A stretch of DNA of 64,000 nt from assembly GCA_949291945.1 (NCBI GenBank), contig CASEXH010000006.1, positions 124,001 through 188,000 on the forward strand, read 5' to 3'. A program made the translations under genes and the position numbers. The notes under the pieces are model-generated. The model ran no database searches. It had not been told where the DNA came from and saw only the letters and a program-made list of their open reading frames with translations. Shown here in pieces: positions 53,175-62,600 of this stretch (position 1 is the first letter of the stretch; every line of letters begins with the position of its first letter). The stretch comes from an uncultured Bacillota bacterium (GTDB taxonomy: Bacteria > Bacillota > Clostridia > Lachnospirales > Lachnospiraceae).

Positions 53175-54458
53175 CTAATAAACACAGTTCATATTTGTGG
53201 AGTAAATTTTCCACTGACCTTCCTCCTGCATGAAAGTAACTGTCATCTCATCAGTTCCGTCGTTGCTTTCATTTTCTGTACTTGTAATTCCATCATAGGA
53301 GGTGTCCGTCACCGTGTAAGCGTAACTATATTCATAAGTCACATAGAGCTGAACTGCCAGGGCTCCATTTTCCATGGTATAGCTGTCGGAAATCTCGCTC
53401 TGGTAATTTTCAAACTGCATATCCGTAAACTTTATACTGTCATATCTGGTACTGTGAAGCTGTTCTGTAAAGTCCTCGTATAAATATCTGGCAGAGTTCT
53501 GGATCTCCTTAGTGGCCTGAAGATCCCCTGCATCACTCACCCAATAATCCATATAATCTTGAGAAGGCCCTGATTCCTGAATAGCTTCCACGTAAAGCTG
53601 AGACATAAAGTTCTTCACAACTGTCTGCATATCCGCAACCGCTTCTTCGCTGAGGGCGAGCTGCTCCACAGTATATCCCTCGGAGCCTCTGCTTACATTA
53701 AACTCCAAGGTACTGGGTTCCCGGTTCTCTGCGGAAATCTCCATGGTATGGGTTCCCACAAACAAATCCACCCTATAGGTATCCCCTGCATAGCTCTCAT
53801 ATTCGTCCTCACTCCCTATCCCAGTCTCAGATGGCGTAAGCTCCACGCCGTCCACTTTAATGGAATATCCTTCTGGTGCATAAATGGGATAGTTAGAAGC
53901 TACAAAGGCTTCTGAGGAAATTTTCCACTTTGGGAAGAAGAACAGTGTCTTTTCATTTTGTTTAACTAACGTCACCGTGTCTTCCATTTCATTAGACTCC
54001 CCGGGAAGCATATACACAGCCTTATACTGGCAGGTGAAATCACTCTCATTCACTTTTTCCACCTTCAAATTTTTCACATCAGTGCCGTCCTGGCTGTGCA
54101 CTGCCAAAAAGTTCTCCTCTGACATGAGCTCTCCCTCTGGCACCTCGATCTGTCCATAGACTTTTTCCCAGTCTCCTGATAGAGCAGCCTTGAAGTACTC
54201 CTCTGCCACTCTTTCGGGGCCAAAAAAACTTCCCACTACGCTGTACGCAACTGCCAAAATCACTGCAACTACTGCCACTATGAGAATGGCTGTAATAGTT
54301 TTCTTTCCCGGCATGGGAATGTTTTTCAATTTCTCCCATCTTTCTGCTTCCTGGGCTTTACGGATCGCTTCTCTTTTTCTTCTCTGTTCCTCCCTGTCAA
54401 TGGGCTTATCCAGAAAAGCTCCCTCGTCTGTCATCTTCTGATTGTTATATTCTTCCAT
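53175..54458 (-). CDS. TcaA/YvbJ-like membrane-anchored protein
   Basis: A 427-residue protein with a charged cytoplasmic N-terminus, one membrane segment (about residues 55-76) and a large extracellular part. After the membrane comes a VAEEYFKAALSGDWEKVYG domain and later an NTF2-like fold ending in a WKIYSTNMNCVY strand, as in the TcaA family of Gram-positive envelope proteins. TcaA normally has an N-terminal zinc ribbon; here it is absent, while zinc ribbons occur on two neighbouring proteins. It is encoded 12 bases downstream of the serine hydrolase gene. Confidence 0.7.
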   Translation of the reverse strand: MEEYNNQKMTDEGAFLDKPIDREEQRRKREAIRKAQEAERWEKLKNIPMPGKKTITAILIVAVVAVILAVAYSVVGSFFGPERVAEEYFKAALSGDWEKVYGQIEVPEGELMSEENFLAVHSQDGTDVKNLKVEKVNESDFTCQYKAVYMLPGESNEMEDTVTLVKQNEKTLFFFPKWKISSEAFVASNYPIYAPEGYSIKVDGVELTPSETGIGSEDEYESYAGDTYRVDLFVGTHTMEISAENREPSTLEFNVSRGSEGYTVEQLALSEEAVADMQTVVKNFMSQLYVEAIQESGPSQDYMDYWVSDAGDLQATKEIQNSARYLYEDFTEQLHSTRYDSIKFTDMQFENYQSEISDSYTMENGALAVQLYVTYEYSYAYTVTDTSYDGITSTENESNDGTDEMTVTFMQEEGQWKIYSTNMNCVY

Positions 54459-54470
54459 AGCACTCCCTCC

Positions 54471-55532
54471 TTATGGATTAAAATATTGATAAACCACACT
54501 GGAAATATTTACAATATTCCCTTGTGCTGTGTTTGCATCCGGAACCTCCGTAGACGTCACTGCCAGAACATAATCTGTACCCGAAGAATATACAATTGCC
54601 ACATCATTTTCCGTATCACTTAATTCTCCTGTTTTATTGGCCGTGACAGTTCCCTCTGGAACTCCTGCAGGGATCTTCCACTTCCTTGTCTGTCCTTTTA
54701 AAAGTTCCAGCATTTTATCTGAAGCTTCCGGTGAGATACAAGTTCTGTCATATACACTTTTCATAAACATGGCACAATCTCTGGCTGAAGTGAAGTTTTC
54801 TCCTGCTGCCGGAGTTGTACGAACGTCTTGTAAAGTTCTTCCCTGGCTGGTATCCCCGTATCCATAGCGTCTGGCATAGGCATTAACTTCTTTCATACCC
54901 TCTTCCATATTTCCACTGCTGCTGAGACGTGCTACCAGCTCGTTTGCCGACTCATTGTCACTGACTGTAATCATATCAGTAAGGAGCTGATCTACACCGG
55001 TATTATCTGTAAGTTCTCCTTTTTCTGTCTTTTCCAATACAGCTCCCATTATATAAAGTTTTATAAGACTTGCAGCTTTAACTGAATGACTGTTTAAATC
55101 CATGTAGACCTTTTTTTTCAAATCATATACGTAAACTGCCCAGTCCCCTTCATATCCGGCTACCATAGTAGAAAGTTGATTTTTCAGGTCTTCCATTCCT
55201 TCCCGATCCGCTTCTTCAGAAGGTATTTCTTCCTGTACATCTTCCAGGACACTTACTACTTCTTGATCATTCTCCTGTGAATTCTCTTCGGCAGCCTTCT
55301 GGTTCTGTTCCTCTTCTTTATTGCTATCTTCCGGTTCTTTTTCCAGACCGGTCTCAGTCTTTGATTCCTTTGTAAGATCTGCGGTCTCTTCTTCCACCGA
55401 AGTTACTGTATCTTCCGTCTTTTTGCTTTCCTGCTTGGTCATACCGAGCTTACTTTTATATTGAAATCCCACTGCACCGCAAATAAGCAGGACTACTATA
55501 ATTACTGTAACAATCCCTATTTTCTTTTTCAT
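54471..55532 (-). CDS. Membrane-anchored class A beta-lactamase-fold serine hydrolase (intact active site)
   Basis: A 353-residue protein. One membrane segment (about 5-23), an acidic Glu/Lys-rich stalk to about residue 110, then a penicillin-recognising domain. Active-site motifs are complete: Ser155-x-x-Lys158 in KAASLIKLY, SDN at 191-193 and KTG at 300-302. The Glu166-region ExxLN of true class A beta-lactamases is not obvious, so a peptidase or transpeptidase-like role in the cell wall is as likely as drug resistance. It is paired with a degenerate homologue upstream. Confidence 0.87.
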   Translation of the reverse strand: MKKKIGIVTVIIVVLLICGAVGFQYKSKLGMTKQESKKTEDTVTSVEEETADLTKESKTETGLEKEPEDSNKEEEQNQKAAEENSQENDQEVVSVLEDVQEEIPSEEADREGMEDLKNQLSTMVAGYEGDWAVYVYDLKKKVYMDLNSHSVKAASLIKLYIMGAVLEKTEKGELTDNTGVDQLLTDMITVSDNESANELVARLSSSGNMEEGMKEVNAYARRYGYGDTSQGRTLQDVRTTPAAGENFTSARDCAMFMKSVYDRTCISPEASDKMLELLKGQTRKWKIPAGVPEGTVTANKTGELSDTENDVAIVYSSGTDYVLAVTSTEVPDANTAQGNIVNISSVVYQYFNP

Positions 55533-55555
55533 ATTTTTTATCCGCCGTATTTTCT

Positions 55556-57133
55556 TTATTGCGCCTTTAATGTATTTACTACATAACTGGCTGCGCTGGA
55601 TACAGCAGCCGCCGAGGTATCTGCTACACCGTTACAAGTTAATATAGAAAGTATAAAAAGCTCGTCCCCATTCTGTACCAATGCCACTTCATTATATCTG
55701 GAATCAGTAATCCCATTCAGATTCAGGAAAAGGTTGCAGGATCCGCAGGCAGGATACATCCCCTTATTTGCAGCATCTGCACCATTAATCTTGAAATACT
55801 GTTCCAAAAATGCCTTTCCGATTCCTGTAAAATTATCCTGATATACTGCATTAAGCATCATTGCAGCATCCTTGGCACTTATATAATTCTCCTGAGGCGT
55901 AACTCCAGGTTCCAATTTTTTCTGCATATCCACACTGGAAAATCCGTAGTTATGGCAGGTCTGGTTGATTCTGTCCAGAGTCAAAAAATCCATAAGAGAA
56001 TTTAATGCATTGTTATCACTATTAGCCAGAGCATCCGCCAACATCTGAGATACCGGGAAGGATCTTCCTTCATCCTCTTGTTTATAGGATCCCCGCCCAT
56101 TCTCAAAGGTATAATGGAATTCTACCTGAGAATCCAGACTAATGGTTCCATTGTGCACCCCTTCCGCAATCGTGAACAAAATAGGCACGCCGATCAGCGC
56201 AGAGGCAGGTAATGAAGAATCACCAGTCCCATTATCGTATTCCTGTCCATTTGTTATATCCAAAACATATAATCCATAAGTTGCACCTGATCCGCCCAGG
56301 ATATTTCCTATCTGCTGCATATCCAGCTGATTTCCCGATGTAACAGCAGCCTGCTGGTCTGCCTTCTGGACAGATGTCTGAAGGGTCTTCTGGAGAGTCT
56401 GCACCTCCGCACCTTGGGAGTTTTCCTCTCCTTGAGAAGAGCCCTCTCCCTGATCTCCCAGAATATTTACCACGCCGTTATCGCTGGTGTCCTGGCTTCC
56501 GGAAGTATCCTCCGTATCCTCTGAGGTTTCCTCCTGGGAAGCCTCTCCCTGATCCGTTTCCACATTGCCTTGACTTTCTGCCTGCTGCTCCTGTGCCACC
56601 TGCACTGCGTCCTCCTTGTCATTATCACCGATAAGCATCATGCCAACCACTACAAAAGCCAGAATCAATGCGACGCCAAAGCAGATTCCCACAATCATAC
56701 CTATCACTCCCCTGCCCAGAGCTTTTTTCTCCACCTGATTCTCTTGTGGATCCGGCTCCGTTCTGGGAATGTCTCTGTCCTTGACCTTAGGATTCTTTTT
56801 GGGAACATATTTATGGGTCGCCACTTGTTTCTTCTGGGGTACCGGTCTGCCCCTGTTGGGACTATCTCCCCCATTGTTTCCCTTCTCCTTCTGCTTGGAG
56901 AAACTCAAATCCTCCGATGTCCTCTCCGGAGGTTTTTCCCTCCAGGGCATCTTTTTCCCCTCAGATGGTCCGGGCCTTTGGACTACATGTCCACACTCCG
57001 GGCAGAAACGACTCCCCGGAAGCAGCTCTTTTCCGCAGTTCTCACACCGTTTCATTTCCACGGCCTGGGTTCCGCAATCCGGGCAAAATCTTGCCCCTTC
57101 TTTCAAAACTTTCTTACATTTCGGACAATACAT
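55556..57133 (-). CDS. Double zinc-ribbon membrane protein with degenerate beta-lactamase-fold domain
   Basis: A 525-residue protein. Residues 1-50 carry two zinc ribbons (Cys3, 6, 17, 20 and Cys30, 33, 44, 47). A Pro/Lys-rich linker leads to one membrane segment (about 142-168) and an acidic Gln/Glu/Ser stalk. Residues 270-525 form a beta-lactamase-like domain, but the SxxK Lys is Ile (Ser311-Ala-Leu-Ile314) and the KTG position reads LNG. SDN (372-374) is kept. It should fold but not hydrolyse, so it is probably a binding or sensor domain. A longer frame exists to 57169, but GGAGGGAG precedes 57133. Confidence 0.85.
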   Translation of the reverse strand: MYCPKCKKVLKEGARFCPDCGTQAVEMKRCENCGKELLPGSRFCPECGHVVQRPGPSEGKKMPWREKPPERTSEDLSFSKQKEKGNNGGDSPNRGRPVPQKKQVATHKYVPKKNPKVKDRDIPRTEPDPQENQVEKKALGRGVIGMIVGICFGVALILAFVVVGMMLIGDNDKEDAVQVAQEQQAESQGNVETDQGEASQEETSEDTEDTSGSQDTSDNGVVNILGDQGEGSSQGEENSQGAEVQTLQKTLQTSVQKADQQAAVTSGNQLDMQQIGNILGGSGATYGLYVLDITNGQEYDNGTGDSSLPASALIGVPILFTIAEGVHNGTISLDSQVEFHYTFENGRGSYKQEDEGRSFPVSQMLADALANSDNNALNSLMDFLTLDRINQTCHNYGFSSVDMQKKLEPGVTPQENYISAKDAAMMLNAVYQDNFTGIGKAFLEQYFKINGADAANKGMYPACGSCNLFLNLNGITDSRYNEVALVQNGDELFILSILTCNGVADTSAAAVSSAASYVVNTLKAQ

Positions 57134-57149
57134 CTCTCTCCCTCCTTTT

Positions 57150-57929
57150 TCAGTCTCCAAAAGCAACACTCAGCATCATATCAACCCCCACCAGCACAAC
57201 CAGGATAAATCCCCAGCTCGCCATTCCGGCAATTACCAGTTCCCAGGTACCTTCCGCAAGATTCAACACAATGAAAGACATAAATACTCCTGAAACAAAA
57301 ACTGTGCATGCATTCATGAGAAAAATCTTCACCAGCGTATACCCTATACATAGAAATACGCTGGAAAATCCAATAGTAAACCAGAAAATTCCTGCTCCTC
57401 CTGCTAGAGTAACCAAAATCATTAGGATGCTGGATATTCCCTGGACAAATCCATGGCCTGCAGCTGCCTGAATGTTCACAAAAAGTATATGCAAAACAAC
57501 CCCTGAGGCTACACATCCTAAAAATGCACTGGCTAAATGCCACACAACTCTTCTCAAAAATACAAGGATTCCCTTGGATTCTGAGTTCTCCATAGCCTTA
57601 TCTCCGGCATAGCTTATGGCCTTATAACACACACCTGCCACACACAGCTTGCCAAATTCCTCAAGAAACTCAAACACTCCGTTTATGGGCTGAATCTGGG
57701 CCGTATAATTTTGAACATCTAAAACCTGTGGAATAATAGTAGTATAAATTTTGATTGCCAACTGTGCTATGGCTCCCCCAAAGGGCAGCAAGTCCACCAT
57801 GTCATACCATAGATTCCGGAATACTCCTGCCTCCACGAAAGTACGCAGAGCAGCTAAAATCAACGGTACTACAATCACGATAATAAGTATCAGTGATGTG
57901 AGGCTTATGGCATCTTTTCTTTTGCTCAT
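57150..57929 (-). CDS. Polytopic membrane protein of the secretion operon
   Basis: A 259-residue protein with about six hydrophobic segments (residues 9-26, 100-125, 135-160, 165-190, 195-220 and 230-255, approximate). It resembles integral channel proteins such as TrbL/VirB6 in layout but not clearly in sequence. The true start is 57929, overlapping the SUKH stop as ATGA with GGAGGAG upstream; a longer frame to 58202 is a shadow of the SUKH gene. It could form part of the translocation channel. Confidence 0.78.
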   Translation of the reverse strand: MSKRKDAISLTSLILIIVIVVPLILAALRTFVEAGVFRNLWYDMVDLLPFGGAIAQLAIKIYTTIIPQVLDVQNYTAQIQPINGVFEFLEEFGKLCVAGVCYKAISYAGDKAMENSESKGILVFLRRVVWHLASAFLGCVASGVVLHILFVNIQAAAGHGFVQGISSILMILVTLAGGAGIFWFTIGFSSVFLCIGYTLVKIFLMNACTVFVSGVFMSFIVLNLAEGTWELVIAGMASWGFILVVLVGVDMMLSVAFGD

Positions 57930-58414
57930 ATCTCCTCCACCTCCAGACACTCCTCCAGGAAGTCCCCAAAGGTAATTTCCAAACTTTCTGTTTCCACAAA
58001 CTCTCCCTCCTCTGTGAGTCTCAGGGCCACCATAGCCCCATCCTCCCGGCGGCCTTCCGGGATTGTTTTTATGAAATAATAGGTTCCCATTCCATCCCCA
58101 GCCACAGGGATATACTCCCTGGGGAGCTGATATCTCTCCCTCATATAAAGGGCAGTCCACAGCATATCCGGAACAGATTGCCCCTCTAGGAGATTTCCCC
58201 ACTCATCTTCCCTGAGTCCGAAGATTTCCCAGCCTCCCCAGAGGCCTTCCCCGTACAGTCTCAGGAACCAACAATAGGACAGGGGAAGGGGGCCTCCCAG
58301 CCTTTTCTCCGCTTCCTGGAGGGATTTCTGGGAAATTCCCCCGGCGGTATGAATGAGTTTCGGATTTTTCTTCACCCGTTCCTCTAATATTTCCAGTCTT
58401 TTCTCAATCCTCAT
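57926..58414 (-). CDS. SUKH/SMI1-KNR4 family immunity protein
   Basis: A 162-residue soluble protein with the SMI1/KNR4 (SUKH-1) layout. The core has an ISQKSLQEAEKRLGGPLPLSY helix and turn, a FLRLYGEGLWGGWEIFGL strand segment, and the PVAGDGMGTYYFIKT motif near the middle. SUKH proteins are typical immunity proteins against nuclease toxins. It starts inside the last codons of the LHH toxin gene (11-base overlap) with GGAG 5 bases before the ATG, so toxin and antidote are translationally coupled. A longer in-frame start at 58483 is less likely. Confidence 0.88.
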   Translation of the reverse strand: MRIEKRLEILEERVKKNPKLIHTAGGISQKSLQEAEKRLGGPLPLSYCWFLRLYGEGLWGGWEIFGLREDEWGNLLEGQSVPDMLWTALYMRERYQLPREYIPVAGDGMGTYYFIKTIPEGRREDGAMVALRLTEEGEFVETESLEITFGDFLEECLEVEEI

Positions 58415-59093
58415 CTTTTCTCCTTCGCCGTTCAAAGGCCGCCCTGCGTTTCCAGTAGTTTGACTTAAAGCTGCTGAAAGCATTTCTCTGAATTCCCGAG
58501 GGAATGGAGGAGGGGTTAATATGAAGGAGTCCGTGATTCCTTTTGTGAATACTATCCTGAATCTCCATGATTCCCCCTGTTTCCCGCTGAATCATATGGT
58601 GCAGATTTACGTAAAGTCCATCTTTTCCCACAGGAGCCAGTCCATTCTCCATACGTTCCAGATTCGTCATGCCATCTCCGTCCACCCTGTCATAGTCAAT
58701 ATCCCCCTGTCGAATATAGCAGTCGTTTCCCCGGAACCTTATAATGGCAAAGCCGCATCTATCCGGGGAATCCATGGCCTTTTTATACGCCTGGTAGTCC
58801 TCCTCCATCTGGAGACTTTCCAGATAATTTAATATCCGCCTAAGCCTCCCCAGAGCCCTGGAAACAGCATTCTTCGTTTTCTCTAAATCCTGCCCCAGGC
58901 GTTTTCTTTCTCTGAAAATATCTGATTCCAAATCCCTGACTTTTCTCTCAGAAAGCCCGCTCTCCTGAAGGGCTCTTAAGGCGTATTTGATCCCTTTGTC
59001 CTTTTCCGAAAGCTCTTCCATAAGATTATCCCGGAAATGCTGAAGGAAAAGATAAAATCCCCAGATTTCCCCGGTATCTGCCTTTATCTTCAT
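58404..59093 (-). CDS. LHH-motif (HNH/ENDO VII superfamily) nuclease toxin
   Basis: A 229-residue protein. Residues 1-105 are helical with a likely coiled coil. Residues 140-215 match the LHH nuclease toxin family: NGLAPVGKDG, the Leu164-His165-His166 motif, His183, His187 and His191 (HGLLHIN), then the PSSIPSGIQRNAF and YWKRRAAF tail. LHH domains are DNA-cleaving effectors of polymorphic toxins. The N-terminal helical part has no LXG or signal-peptide hallmark but may be the secretion domain. It follows two small helical proteins and precedes its immunity gene. Confidence 0.85.
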   Translation of the reverse strand: MKIKADTGEIWGFYLFLQHFRDNLMEELSEKDKGIKYALRALQESGLSERKVRDLESDIFRERKRLGQDLEKTKNAVSRALGRLRRILNYLESLQMEEDYQAYKKAMDSPDRCGFAIIRFRGNDCYIRQGDIDYDRVDGDGMTNLERMENGLAPVGKDGLYVNLHHMIQRETGGIMEIQDSIHKRNHGLLHINPSSIPSGIQRNAFSSFKSNYWKRRAAFERRRRKDED

Positions 59094-59105
59094 GTGCCTC
59101 TACCA

Positions 59106-59372
59106 TTAGCCCAGGGATTCCAGATATTCCCCGTATGCCTTCACTTTCTTTGCCACTTCCGCAGTATCATCCAGACCCTTCAGAATAATCTGGGCCACCT
59201 CCTGTACAATGCCTTCAGCTTCCTGATAGACATTGTCATTGACAGATCCATCCATCTTTCTCAAAATGTTTACTCCATCCTTCTGGGTATCCCGGAGCTG
59301 CTTTATAATGCGAATCAACAAATCTCCTAATCTTTTTACCTCATCGGAATCTCCCTTATGTACTGATGCCAT
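59106..59372 (-). CDS. Small helical protein 2 (WXG100-size)
   Basis: An 88-residue, all-helical protein with two predicted helices joined by a short turn near MDGSVNDN (residues 40-48). Size, helical hairpin shape and position next to an EssC-like ATPase fit the WXG100/ESAT-6 or LXG-associated (Lap) classes, but no W-x-G motif is present. It may be a secreted substrate or a targeting partner of the LHH toxin. Ribosome binding site AGGGAG. Confidence 0.75.
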   Translation of the reverse strand: MASVHKGDSDEVKRLGDLLIRIIKQLRDTQKDGVNILRKMDGSVNDNVYQEAEGIVQEVAQIILKGLDDTAEVAKKVKAYGEYLESLG

Positions 59373-59388
59373 CTTCTACAGCTCCCTT

Positions 59389-59673
59389 CTATCTTTCAAA
59401 TTCTCTTCCCCGTTCCCGGTCATCAATCATTCTCTTCTGCAGCTCCAGGATTCTGGCTTCCCCCATGGCCACTGCATTTTTTATGTTATGGGCCATGCGC
59501 AGTACCTCCTCCTCAGATCTGGAGGCGAAGGCGGTTCCGCTGGTGGCGGCGCTTATCTGGGTTCCCACTATCTCCAGGTTGTTGGCTGCCTTGCTCATTT
59601 CCTCCAGATACTTGGCTTTAAACTCATTACAGAAATCAATCACTGCATCAATATCTCTGTCGACTCTTCCCAT
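59389..59673 (-). CDS. Small helical protein 1 (WXG100-size)
   Basis: A 94-residue helical protein, encoded between the FtsK-like ATPase and small helical protein 2. The first helix holds VDRDIDAVIDFCNEFKAKYL; a short break near residues 40-52 (TQISAATSGTAF) separates it from the second helix. It has no W-x-G motif. By size and position it is a candidate partner or substrate of the secretion ATPase. Ribosome binding site GGAAGGAG. Confidence 0.75.
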   Translation of the reverse strand: MGRVDRDIDAVIDFCNEFKAKYLEEMSKAANNLEIVGTQISAATSGTAFASRSEEEVLRMAHNIKNAVAMGEARILELQKRMIDDRERGREFER

Positions 59674-59688
59674 TTTCTTTCTCCTTCC

Positions 59689-62600
59689 TTACACCTCATA
59701 GGGTATGAACTTTCTCACTATCTTACCGTCATAGTATGCCGCCACACCCTTTTGCTGCTCCATACCCTCCAGGAGGTTGGAACGTCCCAGAAATTCCAGA
59801 CAATCGTCCCGTCCCAAAGCAAAGGCAAACTTATGTCGGAAATTTTCCATACTAATCTCTCGGTTATGTTTAACAGGATACACAGTATCATAGATAATGG
59901 AATGGAAAATTCCGCTTCTGGGGCCTGTATGAAGGAGGGAGCTTATATCCTCCAGAGCATTATATATAAGTTCCTCTTCATCCTCAGGCTCCTCCTCCAA
60001 ATCAGAGTCCGTCTCAGAGAGGAAATCCTCCCCAAAAAGCTGATTCCATTTTTCATCCAGAAGATCATTTACATCCTTCTTTTTCTCTCGGTGTGAATTC
60101 TTAAAGGCCCTGGGCTTTGTATCCGGGGCATTCCGGAATTCATCATAGAGATCCTCCAGTCCAATCCAAATCACCAGGGTTCGGTTCTCCCGTCTTCTGT
60201 CCCTGAGAGATTCTGTAAGTTCATTGACAATCCTGCAGATATCCTCCAGGCTGCTGTAGACTTCCACCCCGGAGTCCTCCTCCTGAAGGTCCAGGAGCTT
60301 CTCCTCACAGAGGTCAAAAAGACGGCTGTAGGAGTCTGCCAAAACAATAATCCTATGTCCCGGAATCCTCTGCATACTGTAAACCTGGCTCATGAGAAGC
60401 TGCATCTGCTCCTCCTCTGTGCCTCCCACACTCATGATATTCTCCCCTCTTCTGTGTAGGAGGGGTACCATGAAGCATCCTGTAAGGTCCAGGGTCTCTC
60501 CCCAGTACAGAGGAATCTGCCGGGAATAATCCACCCGGCCCAGATTCTTCTCCTCCCACTGCTGGATTTGAGGAAGACTGTAGGATTTCTTCTCCGTCTC
60601 GTCCATGTATACCGGGAGATAGTCCTCTGCCTGGAGGAAACTTCGGATATTTTGGCACAGGGCATATCTTGTCTCCCCGTCTATGTAAATATTTTTAACC
60701 CGCTCAATAGACTGCTCTTCTTTCATCTGTCCATTGTCTCCCCGGACCATCTCACAGGTCACCAGAGCACATTCCCCCACCTTCAGATTCAGAAAATCTG
60801 TCAGTTCCTCCGGAGGAATATTGGGAAGCATTTCCCGCATCTCCTCTTTATCGTTGGCCATGGCAATTCGGCATTTAATTTGTTTTCTTCCTTTTTCCGT
60901 AAGGCCCTTAAGGCCCACAGTAACCGTCTGGTCGCTGAAGAGAAAGGTAATTCCCATAGCCCGGCCCTCTGCCAGAAGATTTTCCAGCTTTTCTTTATAG
61001 GCATAATCCTCGCTTACCTGCTGGGCCATAACATGGAACTCATCAATAATAATCAGGAGGCGGCTCATTCCCTGAAGTCCCATATATTTTCTATAGTCTG
61101 TAATGGAAGTAATATTGGTGTTTTCTCCCCTTTCCTTCATCTCCTCATCTGCCTTCTTCACCAGCTGCTGCCGGCGCTCATACTCAGCCCAAATTTTGTC
61201 CAAAAGAGCAAAGGTGAAATCTGCCCCCTTGCTTAATCCCAGGAACTTCACATGGGGAGGAGTATTATATTTATAGGAGCTGAACTCATTGATCTTGTAG
61301 TCCACCAGCCACATCTCCACATCCTCCGGCTTATAGTTCATGGCCACAGAGGAGATAATCATGTGGAGAAGTGTACTCTTTCCGGAACCTGTGGTTCCCG
61401 ATATGAGTCCATGGGCATGGGCAGAATTTCCCAGGACCAGTTCCTTAATCTCGCCTCTTCTGTCCACGGCAAAGGGAATCCGTATTCCCTTTGTGGCGTC
61501 CCTTTCTCCAAAGGGTCCCTCTACATCCATAAGGGCCCGGAACCTGTTGTCCACCTCCCTGATTTTTGTCTTTTCATCTATAAGGCTCTGGACATACTCC
61601 TTTTTCCCGGATTCCATTATCTTAGGCTCAATGGCTGAGGAACAATCTCCGGCAGTAATATGGGCTCCTTCTTTCTCTATGGTGATGCCGTCCATAATAT
61701 TCTGGGTGGGCACGTCCACCTTTTCCCGGAAAAGTTTCTTATGTCTGCTGTCATACTGAATAAACACGGAAACACCCCTCTGGCTTCCGTTTTTAATCAG
61801 TTTATTGAGAAGCTCCATATCGCTGTCACCAAATCCTGCGGGGAAGTTTTGTATTACCACCATCTGCTGGGGAATCATCCCCTTTTCCTGGGCTGCAGGG
61901 GAAGCATTATATTCCTCCACACTGGAAAATCCTGCAGTTTCCTCCGCCACCAGTCCCAGATACCTGTCCAGATCCTTAAGCCCTTGGGAGATATCCTGAT
62001 TGTTCAGATACAGGGAGGCATACTTATATACACTTCCCGTGACCTTTCTGTTTAGCTGCCACACATCTCCTTCTCGGATCTGCTTTAGCCCCAGCAGCTC
62101 TGAGAAATCGTTTCCTGTGTTCTCCCCGTCTATGAGATGGAACTCCAAAGCATACTCCTGCATCTGACGCATTTCCTGATAAATAAGAGAGCGCAGAAGC
62201 CCTGTGGCTGTCCGGCGTGCCTCCTCCCCCTGGTATTCACAGTAGAATTGGAGGGGTTTTCTGCTGTCCCTGGTATAGGGAACCTGAATAAAATCATCTG
62301 CATAACATTCCCCCAGGACATCCCCTATCCATTCTCCGCAATAATCCCTCTCAGATTCCAGAAGCACATCCACATTTCCGAAGTATAAAATATTTTCCCC
62401 TTTCTCAGAGGTCACGTATTTCTCCCAGTCAGAATCCTGGGCGTATCCTGCCGCATCCATGGTTTCCTGGTATCCCCTTAGAATAGCCTCTGCATAATCC
62501 TGAATGGCGAAGCCAGCTTCGTCTTCCTGCCTTCTCATCTCCTGTTCCTGTTCCTGGAGATACAAGGTAAGGCCCCTAATCTTTCCCATGAGTTCTGCAT

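Noticed and set aside
54471..55532. Antibiotic-resistance beta-lactamase
   Set aside because: Active-site triad is intact, but the Glu166 region is not evident, the protein is membrane-anchored on a stalk and it belongs to a secretion-type operon, so resistance cannot be claimed.
57930..58202. N-terminal extension of the polytopic membrane protein
   Set aside because: It is Gly/Trp/Pro-rich shadow sequence antiphase to the SUKH gene; the ATGA overlap and ribosome binding site mark 57929 as the start.
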